Below, piece after piece: positions 35,256 through 44,139 of a stretch of DNA of 64,000 nucleotides (positions are counted from its first letter, which is position 1; the number at the start of each line of letters is the position of its first letter). The DNA is from Aminobacter anthyllidis (GTDB taxonomy: Bacteria; Pseudomonadota; Alphaproteobacteria; Rhizobiales; Rhizobiaceae): NCBI RefSeq assembly GCF_018555685.1, contig NZ_JAFLWW010000001.1, forward strand, positions 124,001 to 188,000. The letters are read 5' to 3'. The position numbers and the translations under genes are program-made. Under the pieces are notes generated by a model. That model did no database searches. It saw nothing but the letters and a program-made list of their open reading frames with translations, and was not told where the DNA came from.

Positions 35256-36011
35256 ATGCTTGAGATCAAGAACCTGCATGCCCGTATCGCCGAGAGCGGC
35301 ACCGAAATCATTCGCGGCCTGAACCTGACCGTGAAGGCGGGCGAAGTCGCCGCCATCATGGGCCCCAACGGCTCCGGCAAGTCGACGCTGTCCTACATCC
35401 TGGCCGGTCGCGACGACTACGAAGTGACCGAGGGCGACATTCTCTACAATGGCGAGTCGATCCTGGAGATGGATCCGGCCGAACGCGCTGCCAAGGGCCT
35501 GTTCCTGGCGTTCCAGTATCCGATGGAGATACCTGGCGTCGCCACCATGGAGTTCCTCAAGGTCGCGATGAACTCGCAGCGCAAGGCGCGCGGCGAGGAA
35601 CCGCTCAAGATTCCTGATTTCATCAAGCGCGTGAAGGATGCCGCCAGCACGCTTGAGATGGATTTCAACATGCTCAAGCGTCCGGTCAATGTCGGCTTCT
35701 CCGGCGGCGAAAAGAAGCGCGCCGAGATCCTGCAGATGAAGCTTCTCGAGCCGAAGCTGTGCGTGTTGGACGAGACCGATTCCGGCCTCGACATCGACGC
35801 GCTCAAGATCGTTTCGGATGGCGTCAATGCGCTGCGTTCGCCCGACCGCGCCATCATCGTCATCACCCACTACCAGCGCCTGCTCGACCACATCGTGCCG
35901 GATACGGTGCACGTGCTCTATAAGGGCCAGGTCATCAAGTCGGGCGACAAGTCGCTGGCGCTCGAACTCGAAGAGAACGGCTACGCCGGGATCATCGAAG
36001 AGGCTGCGTGA
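35256..36011 (+). CDS. sufC: Fe-S cluster assembly ATPase SufC
   Basis: A 251-residue ABC-type ATPase that drives conformational change in SufBCD. Walker A GPNGSGKST spans residues 36-44, the signature reads GFSGGEKKRAEIL, and Walker B with its SufC-specific ETDSGLDIDALK follows. FLAFQYPMEIPGV in the middle is the SufC Q-loop region. Length is normal. The stop is 10 bases before the sufD start, so the two are closely coupled. Confidence 0.97.
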   Translation: MLEIKNLHARIAESGTEIIRGLNLTVKAGEVAAIMGPNGSGKSTLSYILAGRDDYEVTEGDILYNGESILEMDPAERAAKGLFLAFQYPMEIPGVATMEFLKVAMNSQRKARGEEPLKIPDFIKRVKDAASTLEMDFNMLKRPVNVGFSGGEKKRAEILQMKLLEPKLCVLDETDSGLDIDALKIVSDGVNALRSPDRAIIVITHYQRLLDHIVPDTVHVLYKGQVIKSGDKSLALELEENGYAGIIEEAA

Positions 36012-36021
36012 GGTGTCGACG

Positions 36022-37287
36022 ATGAACATGCGTGCTGAAATACAGCGTACCCCGGCGGAGGCGGCGATCGTCGATGCCTTCGGCGAGCGGCTTTCGCTCC
36101 TGCCCGGCGACGGCGCGGTCATGGTCAAGCGCGACAATGCGATTGAGCAGATCAAGGCCGGCCTGCCGACCCGCCGCGTCGAATCCTGGCACTACACCGA
36201 CCTGCGTCGTCTTCTGGCCTCGGTGCCGGCCTTCGACGCCAGCGCGGAAGCCAAGCCGATTGCGGCCCTGCTCGAAGGTTCGACCCTGCTTTCGATCGTC
36301 AACGGCGTGTCGGCGGCTACGCCTTCCGTCGATGGTGTCACGTTCCAGCGGCTCGGCGACAAGCTCGTCGACGGCAGCTACGCACCGGCACTGGTGACCT
36401 ATGGCATCGACGATGCCGTCGGCGCGCTCAACACCGCCTTCGTTGCCGACGGCTATTTCGTCGACATCGAAGACGGCGCCCAGGTCGAAAAGCCGATCGA
36501 GCTGCAGAACATCCAGGCCGGCGGCCAGGTCCACGTCCGCCTGCCGGTTCGTGTCGGCGCAGGCGCCAAGGCAACCATCGTCGAACGCCAGACGGGCGAG
36601 GGTGCAGGCCTTGTCAGCTCCGTCAGCCAGCTGCTGCTTGGCGATGATGCCGAGGTGCTGTGGCTGATCGTCCAGGACCAGCCGGAGACCGCGACCCATC
36701 TCGCCCAGTTCAAGGCCGAACTCGGCAAGAACGCCAAGCTCACGCTGTTCGTGATGAATGCCGGCGGCAAGCTCGTTCGCCAGGAAATCATCGTCAAGGC
36801 TTCGGGCGAAGGCGCTGATTTCAAGTTGCGCGGCGTCAACCTGCTTGCCGGCGACAGCCATGTCGACGTCACCATGGTGCTCGACCATACCGTGCCGCAC
36901 ACCTCGTCGACGGAAGTGGTGCGCAACGTCGTCACCGGCCGCGCCAAGGGTGTGTTCCAGGGCCGCATCAACGTCCATCAGGTGGCGCAGAAGACCGACG
37001 CCCGCATGGCCTGCAACACGCTGCTTCTGTCCGACGACGGCGAGTTCTCGACCAAGCCCGAGCTCGAAATCTTCGCCGACGACGTGGCTTGCGGCCACGG
37101 CGCGACGGTCACCGAGATCGACCGCAATCATCTGTTCTATCTGATGGCGCGCGGTGTCGACGAAAAGACCGCACGTGGTCTGCTGGTCCGGGCGTTCCTG
37201 GCCGAAGTTATCGAAGAACTCGATGACGAAACGGTCGTTGAACCGCTGGAAGAGCTGCTGACCAGCTGGTTTGCGACGCACGCCTGA
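36022..37287 (+). CDS. sufD: Fe-S cluster assembly protein SufD
   Basis: A 421-residue partner of SufB. The N-terminal helical part includes TRRVESWHYTDLRRLL, and the beta-helix core ends with the SufB/D C-terminal domain: VVTGRAKGVFQGRINVHQVAQKTDARMACNTLLLSDD, then KPELEIFADDVACGHGATVTEID, with the conserved histidine in CGHGAT. The ATG at 36022 has GAGGTG upstream; the frame is open further left inside sufC but that is not used. A stable hairpin separates it from sufS. Confidence 0.95.
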   Translation: MNMRAEIQRTPAEAAIVDAFGERLSLLPGDGAVMVKRDNAIEQIKAGLPTRRVESWHYTDLRRLLASVPAFDASAEAKPIAALLEGSTLLSIVNGVSAATPSVDGVTFQRLGDKLVDGSYAPALVTYGIDDAVGALNTAFVADGYFVDIEDGAQVEKPIELQNIQAGGQVHVRLPVRVGAGAKATIVERQTGEGAGLVSSVSQLLLGDDAEVLWLIVQDQPETATHLAQFKAELGKNAKLTLFVMNAGGKLVRQEIIVKASGEGADFKLRGVNLLAGDSHVDVTMVLDHTVPHTSSTEVVRNVVTGRAKGVFQGRINVHQVAQKTDARMACNTLLLSDDGEFSTKPELEIFADDVACGHGATVTEIDRNHLFYLMARGVDEKTARGLLVRAFLAEVIEELDDETVVEPLEELLTSWFATHA

Positions 37288-37294
37288 CCAGATC

Positions 37295-37318
37295 CTTTTC
37301 CCCGTTCGCGGGGAAAAG
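37295..37318 (+). other. Stable hairpin between sufD and sufS
   Basis: A perfect 10-pair stem (37295-37304 with 37309-37318) closed by a TTCG tetraloop on a G-C pair, a very stable RNA fold. No T-run follows, so it is more likely an mRNA-stability or partial-termination element within the operon than a full terminator. Confidence 0.6.
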
Positions 37319-37353
37319 CGCCGGCGGGCGAATGAAGGTATGGGAATTTGTTG

Positions 37354-38589
37354 ATGGATCAAAAGGTCGAAACCTATGACGTCGAGGCGATCCGCCGCGA
37401 CTTCCCGATCCTGTCGCGCGAGGTCTACGGCAAGCCGCTCGTCTATCTCGACAATGGCGCCTCGGCCCAGAAGCCGCAGGTGGTCATCGACACCATCGCC
37501 AACGCCTATGCCAACGAATACGCCAATGTTCACCGCGGCCTGCATTTCCTGTCCAATGCCGCGACCGATGCCTATGAAAAGGCCCGCGAAAGCGTGCGCC
37601 GCTTCCTCAATGCTCCTGATGTCAACCAGATCGTCTTCACCTCCAACGCCACTTCGGCGATCAACACCGTCGCTTATGGCTACGGCATGCCCAACATCGG
37701 CGAGGGCGACGAGATCGTGCTGTCGATCATGGAGCACCATTCCAACATCGTGCCGTGGCATTTCATCCGGGAACGCCAGGGCGCCAAGCTTGTCTGGGTG
37801 CCGGTCGACGATCTTGGCACCTTCCACGTCGAGGAATTCGAGAGTCGCCTGACCGACCGCACCAAGCTGGTCGCGATCACCCACATGTCGAACGCGCTCG
37901 GCACTGTCACGCCGATCAAGGAGATCTGCCGCATCGCCCATGAGCGCGGTATCCCCGTTCTTGTCGACGGCAGCCAGAGCGCTGTCCACATGCCCATCGA
38001 CGTGCAGGACCTCGACTGCGACTTCTTCGTCATGACCGGCCATAAGCTCTACGGTCCTTCTGGTATCGGCGTGCTTTACGGCAAGCGCGAGCTGCTCGAG
38101 CGCATGCGCCCCTTCCAGGGGGGTGGCGAGATGATCGTTGAGGTCACCGAAGACATCGTCACCTACAACGAGCCGCCGCATCGTTTCGAAGCAGGCACGC
38201 CGCCGATCGTCCAGGCGATCGGCCTGGGCGCGGCACTCGACTACATGGACAGCATCGGCCGCGAGCGCATCGCCGCCCACGAGGCGATGCTGCGCGACTA
38301 TGCCCACGAGCGGCTGCGCTCCATCAATTCGCTGCGCATCTTCGGCGATGCGCCCGGCAAGGGCGCCATCGTCTCCTTCGAGCTGCAGGGCATCCACGCC
38401 CACGACGTGTCGATGGTCATCGACCGCCAGGGCGTCGCCGTTCGCGCCGGCACCCATTGCGCCCAGCCGCTGTTGAAACGCTTCGGCGTAACCTCCACAT
38501 GCAGGGCGTCGTTCGGTATGTACAACACCAAGGCCGAGATTGACGTTTTGGCCGAAGCGCTTGAAAAAGCGCGTAAATTCTTCGGGTGA
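37354..38589 (+). CDS. sufS: SufS-type cysteine desulfurase
   Basis: A 411-residue class II cysteine desulfurase that supplies sulfur to SufBCD. K231 (MTGHKLYGPSGIG) binds pyridoxal phosphate and C369 (GTHCAQPLLKRFG) carries the persulfide; RAGTHCAQP is the SufS form, different from the class I enzyme at 32147-33310. N-terminal FPILSREVYGKPLVYLDNGASAQKP is diagnostic. GGGAA stands before the ATG at 37354. No SufE gene is in the window; the sulfur-relay partner, if any, must lie elsewhere. The next gene begins in a four-base overlap (GTGA). Confidence 0.96.
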   Translation: MDQKVETYDVEAIRRDFPILSREVYGKPLVYLDNGASAQKPQVVIDTIANAYANEYANVHRGLHFLSNAATDAYEKARESVRRFLNAPDVNQIVFTSNATSAINTVAYGYGMPNIGEGDEIVLSIMEHHSNIVPWHFIRERQGAKLVWVPVDDLGTFHVEEFESRLTDRTKLVAITHMSNALGTVTPIKEICRIAHERGIPVLVDGSQSAVHMPIDVQDLDCDFFVMTGHKLYGPSGIGVLYGKRELLERMRPFQGGGEMIVEVTEDIVTYNEPPHRFEAGTPPIVQAIGLGAALDYMDSIGRERIAAHEAMLRDYAHERLRSINSLRIFGDAPGKGAIVSFELQGIHAHDVSMVIDRQGVAVRAGTHCAQPLLKRFGVTSTCRASFGMYNTKAEIDVLAEALEKARKFFG

Positions 38590-38993
38590 GCACCATGGAA
38601 GACGCTATCGCTGCCACAGTTGACGACACCGCGCCGGAAACGGCGGGCAAGGGTATCGTTTCGGCCTCGGCCATTCCAGCCGACGACCTCGCGCGGCTGA
38701 CCGACGACATCGTCTCGGCGCTGAAGACGGTCTACGACCCGGAAATTCCCGCCGACATCTACGAACTCGGCCTGATCTACAAGATCGACATCGAAGACGA
38801 CCGCACCGTCAAGATCGACATGACGCTGACCGCACCCGGCTGCCCGGTTGCCGGCGAAATGCCCGGCTGGGTGCAGAACGCCGTCGGCGCCGTCGAAGGC
38901 GTGTCGGGCGTCGAGGTCACCATGACCTTCGACCCGCCATGGACCCCCGATCGCATGTCGGAAGAGGCACAGGTCGCTGTCGGCTGGTATTGA
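38586..38993 (+). CDS. sufT: SufT-like MIP18/DUF59 Fe-S assembly factor
   Basis: A 135-residue protein of the DUF59 (MIP18) family. After a variable N-terminal 25 residues the domain reads DDIVSALKTVYDPEIPADIYELGLIYKIDIED, then MTLTAPGCPVAGEMPGWV with the conserved cysteine, and MTFDPPWTPDRMSEEA. Such SufT proteins help maturation of some Fe-S enzymes. The start is a GTG overlapping the sufS stop; an ATG three codons on is an alternative. It sits at its usual place in the rhizobial suf operon (often called sufX or DUF59). Confidence 0.92.
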   Translation: MSTMEDAIAATVDDTAPETAGKGIVSASAIPADDLARLTDDIVSALKTVYDPEIPADIYELGLIYKIDIEDDRTVKIDMTLTAPGCPVAGEMPGWVQNAVGAVEGVSGVEVTMTFDPPWTPDRMSEEAQVAVGWY

Positions 38994-39060
38994 GCCATTG
39001 ATGGTGGTGCTTGCAAGGACATGCAATCTTCACCATCTTAGTTTGGAATGAGTCATTCCC

Positions 39061-39089
39061 CGGGCCTTGAACCCGGCGATGAATGGAGA
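39061..39089 (+). promoter_or_regulatory. Leader element with small hairpin before sufA
   Basis: Second copy of the element seen before sufB: CGGGCCTTGA, ACCCGGCG, ATGGAGA, again ending in the ribosome site. With the preceding C the stem becomes CCGGG/CCCGG. Confidence 0.45.
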
Positions 39090-39094
39090 CTGGA

Positions 39095-39481
39095 ATGGGA
39101 CGCTTCGCCGTCATCACGATGACCGACAGGGCCGCCGAGCGCGTGCGCGAGATCATGGCCACGCGCGAAAACGCGCAAGGGATCCGCCTCGGCATCAAGA
39201 AGGGCGGCTGCGCCGGCATGGAATACACGGTCGACCTGGTGACCGAGCCCAACCCCAAGGACGACCACATCGAGCGCGACGGCGCCCATGTCTATGTCGC
39301 GCCTGAGGCGGCCTTGTTCCTGTTCGGCACCCAGATGGATTTCGAGACCACGACGCTGCGCACCGGCTTCACCTTTTCCAATCCGAACCAGAGTTCGGCC
39401 TGTGGCTGTGGCGAGTCGGTCGAACTGAAGCCCGCCGACCTCAAGGCACTTGCCGAGGCGCGCGCGCAAAGCGCAGTGTAG
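39095..39481 (+). CDS. sufA: A-type Fe-S carrier protein SufA/IscA
   Basis: A 128-residue A-type carrier that passes Fe-S clusters to target proteins. The three conserved cysteines are C39 (KKGGCAGM) and C103/C105 (SSACGCGESV). The core RAAERVREIMATREN...GIRLGIKKGGCAGMEYTV is typical; about 20 extra C-terminal residues end the protein. The start at 39095 is preferred over an in-frame ATG four codons earlier because GGAGA fits it. It is the last gene of the suf set, 101 bases after sufT, with its own leader element. Confidence 0.93.
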   Translation: MGRFAVITMTDRAAERVREIMATRENAQGIRLGIKKGGCAGMEYTVDLVTEPNPKDDHIERDGAHVYVAPEAALFLFGTQMDFETTTLRTGFTFSNPNQSSACGCGESVELKPADLKALAEARAQSAV

Positions 39482-39490
39482 TTGCTCCCG

Positions 39491-40009
39491 ATGAGCGCCG
39501 AAGCGTATCGCTGGCGGTGCTCATGTTGCGGTGAAGAGCATGTCGGCCTGCCGATGGACATGATGTTCGGCGAGCCCGTCGATTGGGACGCGCTTGATGA
39601 GGCCACGCGGGCCGCGTCCGGCCTGGATGACGATTTTTGCGAGGTCCGCTATTTGACCGGCGAGGTGGACCGCTTCATCCGCTGCCTTCTGCCTTTTCCC
39701 GTGCCGAAAATGTCCGTCGAATTCCGCTTCGGCGTCTGGATGTCGGTGTCGGAGCGCAGCTGGGACATCTACCGCGCGGGTTTCGGCACCGGCGGCTACG
39801 CCGAAGGCGGTTGCTTCGGCTATCTCATGCATGACGTTCCCGAATATCCTGGAACCATGTACTTCAATGCCGATGTCTGGTTCCAGCCGGACGGGCTTCG
39901 GCCGCGCGTGGCTCTGCACGAGACCGATCATCCTTTGTTCGTTGCACAGCGCGACGGGATCGAACCGGTCCAGATCGAGCGCTGGGCGGCGATGATGCAC
40001 AGCGGATAG
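39491..40009 (+). CDS. DUF2199 family protein
   Basis: A 172-residue protein of unknown function, matching the DUF2199 pattern: an N-terminal zinc-like pair in YRWRCSCCGEEHVGLPMD, a block ATRAASGLDDDFCEVRY, then FRFGVWMSVSERSWDIYRAGF and HDVPEYPGTMYFNADVWFQPDGLRPRVAL-HETDHPL. The cysteines may bind a metal. It begins 9 bases after the sufA stop, so it might be cotranscribed with the suf operon, but no functional link is known. The start could also be the TTG three codons earlier. Confidence 0.85.
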   Translation: MSAEAYRWRCSCCGEEHVGLPMDMMFGEPVDWDALDEATRAASGLDDDFCEVRYLTGEVDRFIRCLLPFPVPKMSVEFRFGVWMSVSERSWDIYRAGFGTGGYAEGGCFGYLMHDVPEYPGTMYFNADVWFQPDGLRPRVALHETDHPLFVAQRDGIEPVQIERWAAMMHSG

Positions 40010-40023
40010 GCAAGGGGTAACCG

Positions 40024-40341
40024 ATGAGCGACGACGCCATTCGCGAGGTCTTCGCCAGTCTTGGGGAGATCACCATCCGCAAGATGTTTGGCGGCAAGGG
40101 CATTTATCACGATGGCCTGATCGTCGGCGTCGAGGTGCGCGGCGACATCCTGCTCAAGGCCGATGTGGTGAGCGCGCCCGATTTCGAGGCGGCAGGCGCG
40201 AAGCGCTGGGCCTATGACGGCAAGGGCCGGCCGGTCCACATGCCCTATTGGTCGATCCCCGACAATGCCATCGACGATCCCGACGAGTTGGCGATATGGA
40301 CGCGTAAGGCCTATGAGGCCGCACTTCGTACCAGGAGGTAG
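40024..40341 (+). CDS. TfoX/Sxy N-terminal domain protein
   Basis: A 105-residue protein consisting only of a TfoX_N domain: VFASLGEITIRKMFGGKGIYHDGLIVGV, then LLKADVV, and MPYWSIPDNAIDDPDELAIWTRKA. Full Sxy/TfoX proteins activate competence genes in gammaproteobacteria, but single-domain versions are common in alphaproteobacteria and their role is unknown. GGGGT precedes the ATG. It follows the DUF2199 gene by 14 bases. Confidence 0.88.
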   Translation: MSDDAIREVFASLGEITIRKMFGGKGIYHDGLIVGVEVRGDILLKADVVSAPDFEAAGAKRWAYDGKGRPVHMPYWSIPDNAIDDPDELAIWTRKAYEAALRTRR

Positions 40342-40353
40342 CGCCTCTGCGTG

Positions 40354-40402
40354 GTGCGTCCTTCGAGGCTCGCTGCGCTCACACCTCAGGATGAGGATCG
40401 TG
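40354..40402. repeat. Dispersed repeat element, copy 1 (inverted relative to copy 2)
   Basis: Begins GTGCGTCCTTCGAGGCTCGC and ends CACCTCAGGATGAGGATCGT. The same sequence in opposite orientation lies at 40587-40639. The CCTCAGGATGAGG core is itself a near-palindrome. It has the look of a small intergenic repeat family of rhizobial genomes. Confidence 0.6.
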
Positions 40403-40586
40403 GCACGCGGCCTTCCCCTTCTAGGGCACCTTGGGGATAGGCGTCAGGGCATTTTCAGCTTGGTTTCCTCGACCCACTGATGTGGGAGGGAGGTGGTTTG
40501 CCCTGAGCTTGTCGAAGGGGCGAACCGGTGAGGGAGCGGCACGACATCGTCCGCCGCGCCCTTGCAGGGTCAACAGCTGAGCGCTC

Positions 40587-40639
40587 CACGATCCTCATCC
40601 TGAGGTGCTCGCCCGAAGGGCGAGCCTCGAAGGACGCAC
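40587..40639. repeat. Dispersed repeat element, copy 2
   Basis: Reverse-oriented copy of 40354-40402: CACGATCCTCATCCTGAGGT, then an internal hairpin GCTCGCCC/GGGCGAGC, ending CCTCGAAGGACGCAC. The two copies could pair into a long hairpin in RNA and may act together as a terminator for the convergent genes. Confidence 0.6.
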
Positions 40640-40649
40640 GAAGGCAGCC

Positions 40650-41567
<918 letters not shown>

Positions 41568-41587
41568 GTTGGTCTCCTTGGACCGCG

Positions 41588-42529
41588 TCATGCCATTTCC
41601 GAGGCGTGCGGCACAAGGGCCAGCGCCGCGTCAAAGGCTGTCTGATCGAGTTCGGGCACGGCCGAAGCGCTCTCGATCGCCAACACCGCTGCCGCAATGC
41701 CTTGCCTGAGCGCGGCATCAAGTGGCAGCCCGCGCAGCAGTGCCACAGTCGTCGCACCGGCGAGCGCGTCGCCCGCGCCGGTGACATCGACGACCCGCCG
41801 GGGGGCAGGGGGCGCGATGATCGAAAGGCTGTCGCAGTCATAGGCGAACACCGCGCTGCCGCCGGCGGTCACCACGCCGCGCCTTAGGCCGACAGCTCTT
41901 AGTCCGCGCGCGAGTTCGCGGGCATCCGCGTCGACGTCGATGCCGGCGAGCACCGCCGCTTCGCGCCGGTTCATGAACAGGCACGACAGCTTGTCGAGGA
42001 CAGGCGTCAGCCGCACCGCCTTGGCCGGCGAGATGGCGATGGCAAACAATGGCACTGGCTGTGCGACCTCCGCCAGGCGCCAAAGGGCTGTTTCGGGAAG
42101 GTTGGCGTCGCAAAGCACTGCATCCACCGTGCCGATGGCTTCGCGCAGCTTGGCGCGGCGCATCTGCTTGGGGAAGGCGAGCTCGTAGAGTCCCATGTCG
42201 GCAAGGGCAGCCACCACGTCGCCATCGCGGTCGAGCAGTGCCGTATAGCTCGGCGTTGCCCGGTCGAGGAAAACTGCCGACAGGTCGGCGATGCCATTGG
42301 CCGCAATCTCCGCGGCGACAGCCTCGCCGGCGGCATCGCCACCGCGCACCGACATCAGCGAACCCACGGCCCCCCGTCGCACCGCACCGCGCAAAGCGTT
42401 GAAAGCACCGCCGCCGACCTCCTCGCTCATCGCGCCGGGGATAGAGGCACCCGGCACGAATGGCGCGGTCATGCGTCCGCGTCGATCGACATGGGCGCCG
42501 CCGACGGCGAGGATCCTGGGTGACTTCAT
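41588..42529 (-). CDS. psuK: PfkB-family kinase, probable pseudouridine kinase
   Basis: A 313-residue sugar kinase of the PfkB/ribokinase family. The N-terminus reads ILAVGGAHVDRRGR, the substrate region GGGAFNALRGAVRRG, and the C-terminal signature DVTGAGDALAGATTVAL holds the anion hole and catalytic aspartate. Being directly ahead of psuG on the same strand makes pseudouridine the likely substrate: it makes pseudouridine 5'-phosphate that PsuG then cleaves. No pseudouridine transporter gene is seen next to it. Confidence 0.85.
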   Translation of the reverse strand: MKSPRILAVGGAHVDRRGRMTAPFVPGASIPGAMSEEVGGGAFNALRGAVRRGAVGSLMSVRGGDAAGEAVAAEIAANGIADLSAVFLDRATPSYTALLDRDGDVVAALADMGLYELAFPKQMRRAKLREAIGTVDAVLCDANLPETALWRLAEVAQPVPLFAIAISPAKAVRLTPVLDKLSCLFMNRREAAVLAGIDVDADARELARGLRAVGLRRGVVTAGGSAVFAYDCDSLSIIAPPAPRRVVDVTGAGDALAGATTVALLRGLPLDAALRQGIAAAVLAIESASAVPELDQTAFDAALALVPHASEMA

Positions 42530-42738
42530 GCTGAGGCGGTCCGGTGGGCGTTTAAGGCGGCGAACTTAGTGTTCCATGCGAGGGGCGGCAACCGCCGGCG
42601 ATTCGCAATGACTGGCTTTGCTGGCACATTGGCGGTCGGGCCCATGCGACATCCGATCGCGTGTCGTTTGAAAACAAAAAAAGAACATACCAATGAATAT
42701 CATTCTATATCAATGCGTTGACTGCTATTGCCAAATGT

Positions 42739-42753
42739 GAACAAAACCAGTAC
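42739..42753. promoter_or_regulatory. Candidate LexA (SOS) box before recA
   Basis: GAAC, seven bases, GTAC within the AT-rich stretch 59-73 bases before the recA start. The alphaproteobacterial LexA box is a direct repeat GAAC-N7-GAAC (GTTC-N7-GTTC on the other strand); this copy differs by one base. Confidence 0.4.
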
Positions 42754-42811
42754 AAATTTATATCGGCATCGGACAGTCCGGCCTTCATTGACGACTACGG
42801 GGTGATGTATC

Positions 42812-43903
<1,092 letters not shown>

Positions 43904-43952
43904 CAGCGCCCAGGGGGGGGATCGATAAGGTCCAGGACAGCCAATCCATGCG

Positions 43953-43980
43953 ACCGCCGGCCATCGTGCCGGCGGTTTGC
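43953..43980 (+). terminator. Terminator after recA
   Basis: Nine-pair stem ACCGCCGGC/GCCGGCGGT (43953-43961 with 43968-43976) followed by TTTGCGTTT. Confidence 0.75.
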
Positions 43981-44139
43981 GTTTGTGCAGCCGGCTTTGA
44001 CGATCCGGGCGGCGGAATTGCGGGCTTTTGCCGGTCCGGTGTTTCTGGACAGTGGTCTGGCGGGCCGCTAAAAGGCCAGTTCCAATTTCCGCCTGCGAAG
44101 GGCGGGCATCTGTCCAGGGCGGCGATCAAAGGCGGCAAT

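Larger units (their letters stand above)
40342..40649. other. Intergenic region carrying an inverted pair of repeats
   Basis: The 308 bases between the convergent TfoX-like and psuG genes hold two inverted repeat copies and, between them at about 40503-40524, another repeat-like phrase (CCCTGAGCTTGTCGAAGGGG). No gene is supported. Confidence 0.6.

Noticed and set aside
43948-44139. N-terminal extension of AlaS
   Set aside because: It crosses the recA terminator hairpin and has no family sequence; the ATG at 44140 matches the conserved AlaS N-terminus.
43904-44139. T-box or alanine leader before alaS
   Set aside because: T-box elements are not expected in this group, and no specifier or antiterminator arrangement was visible beyond the recA terminator.
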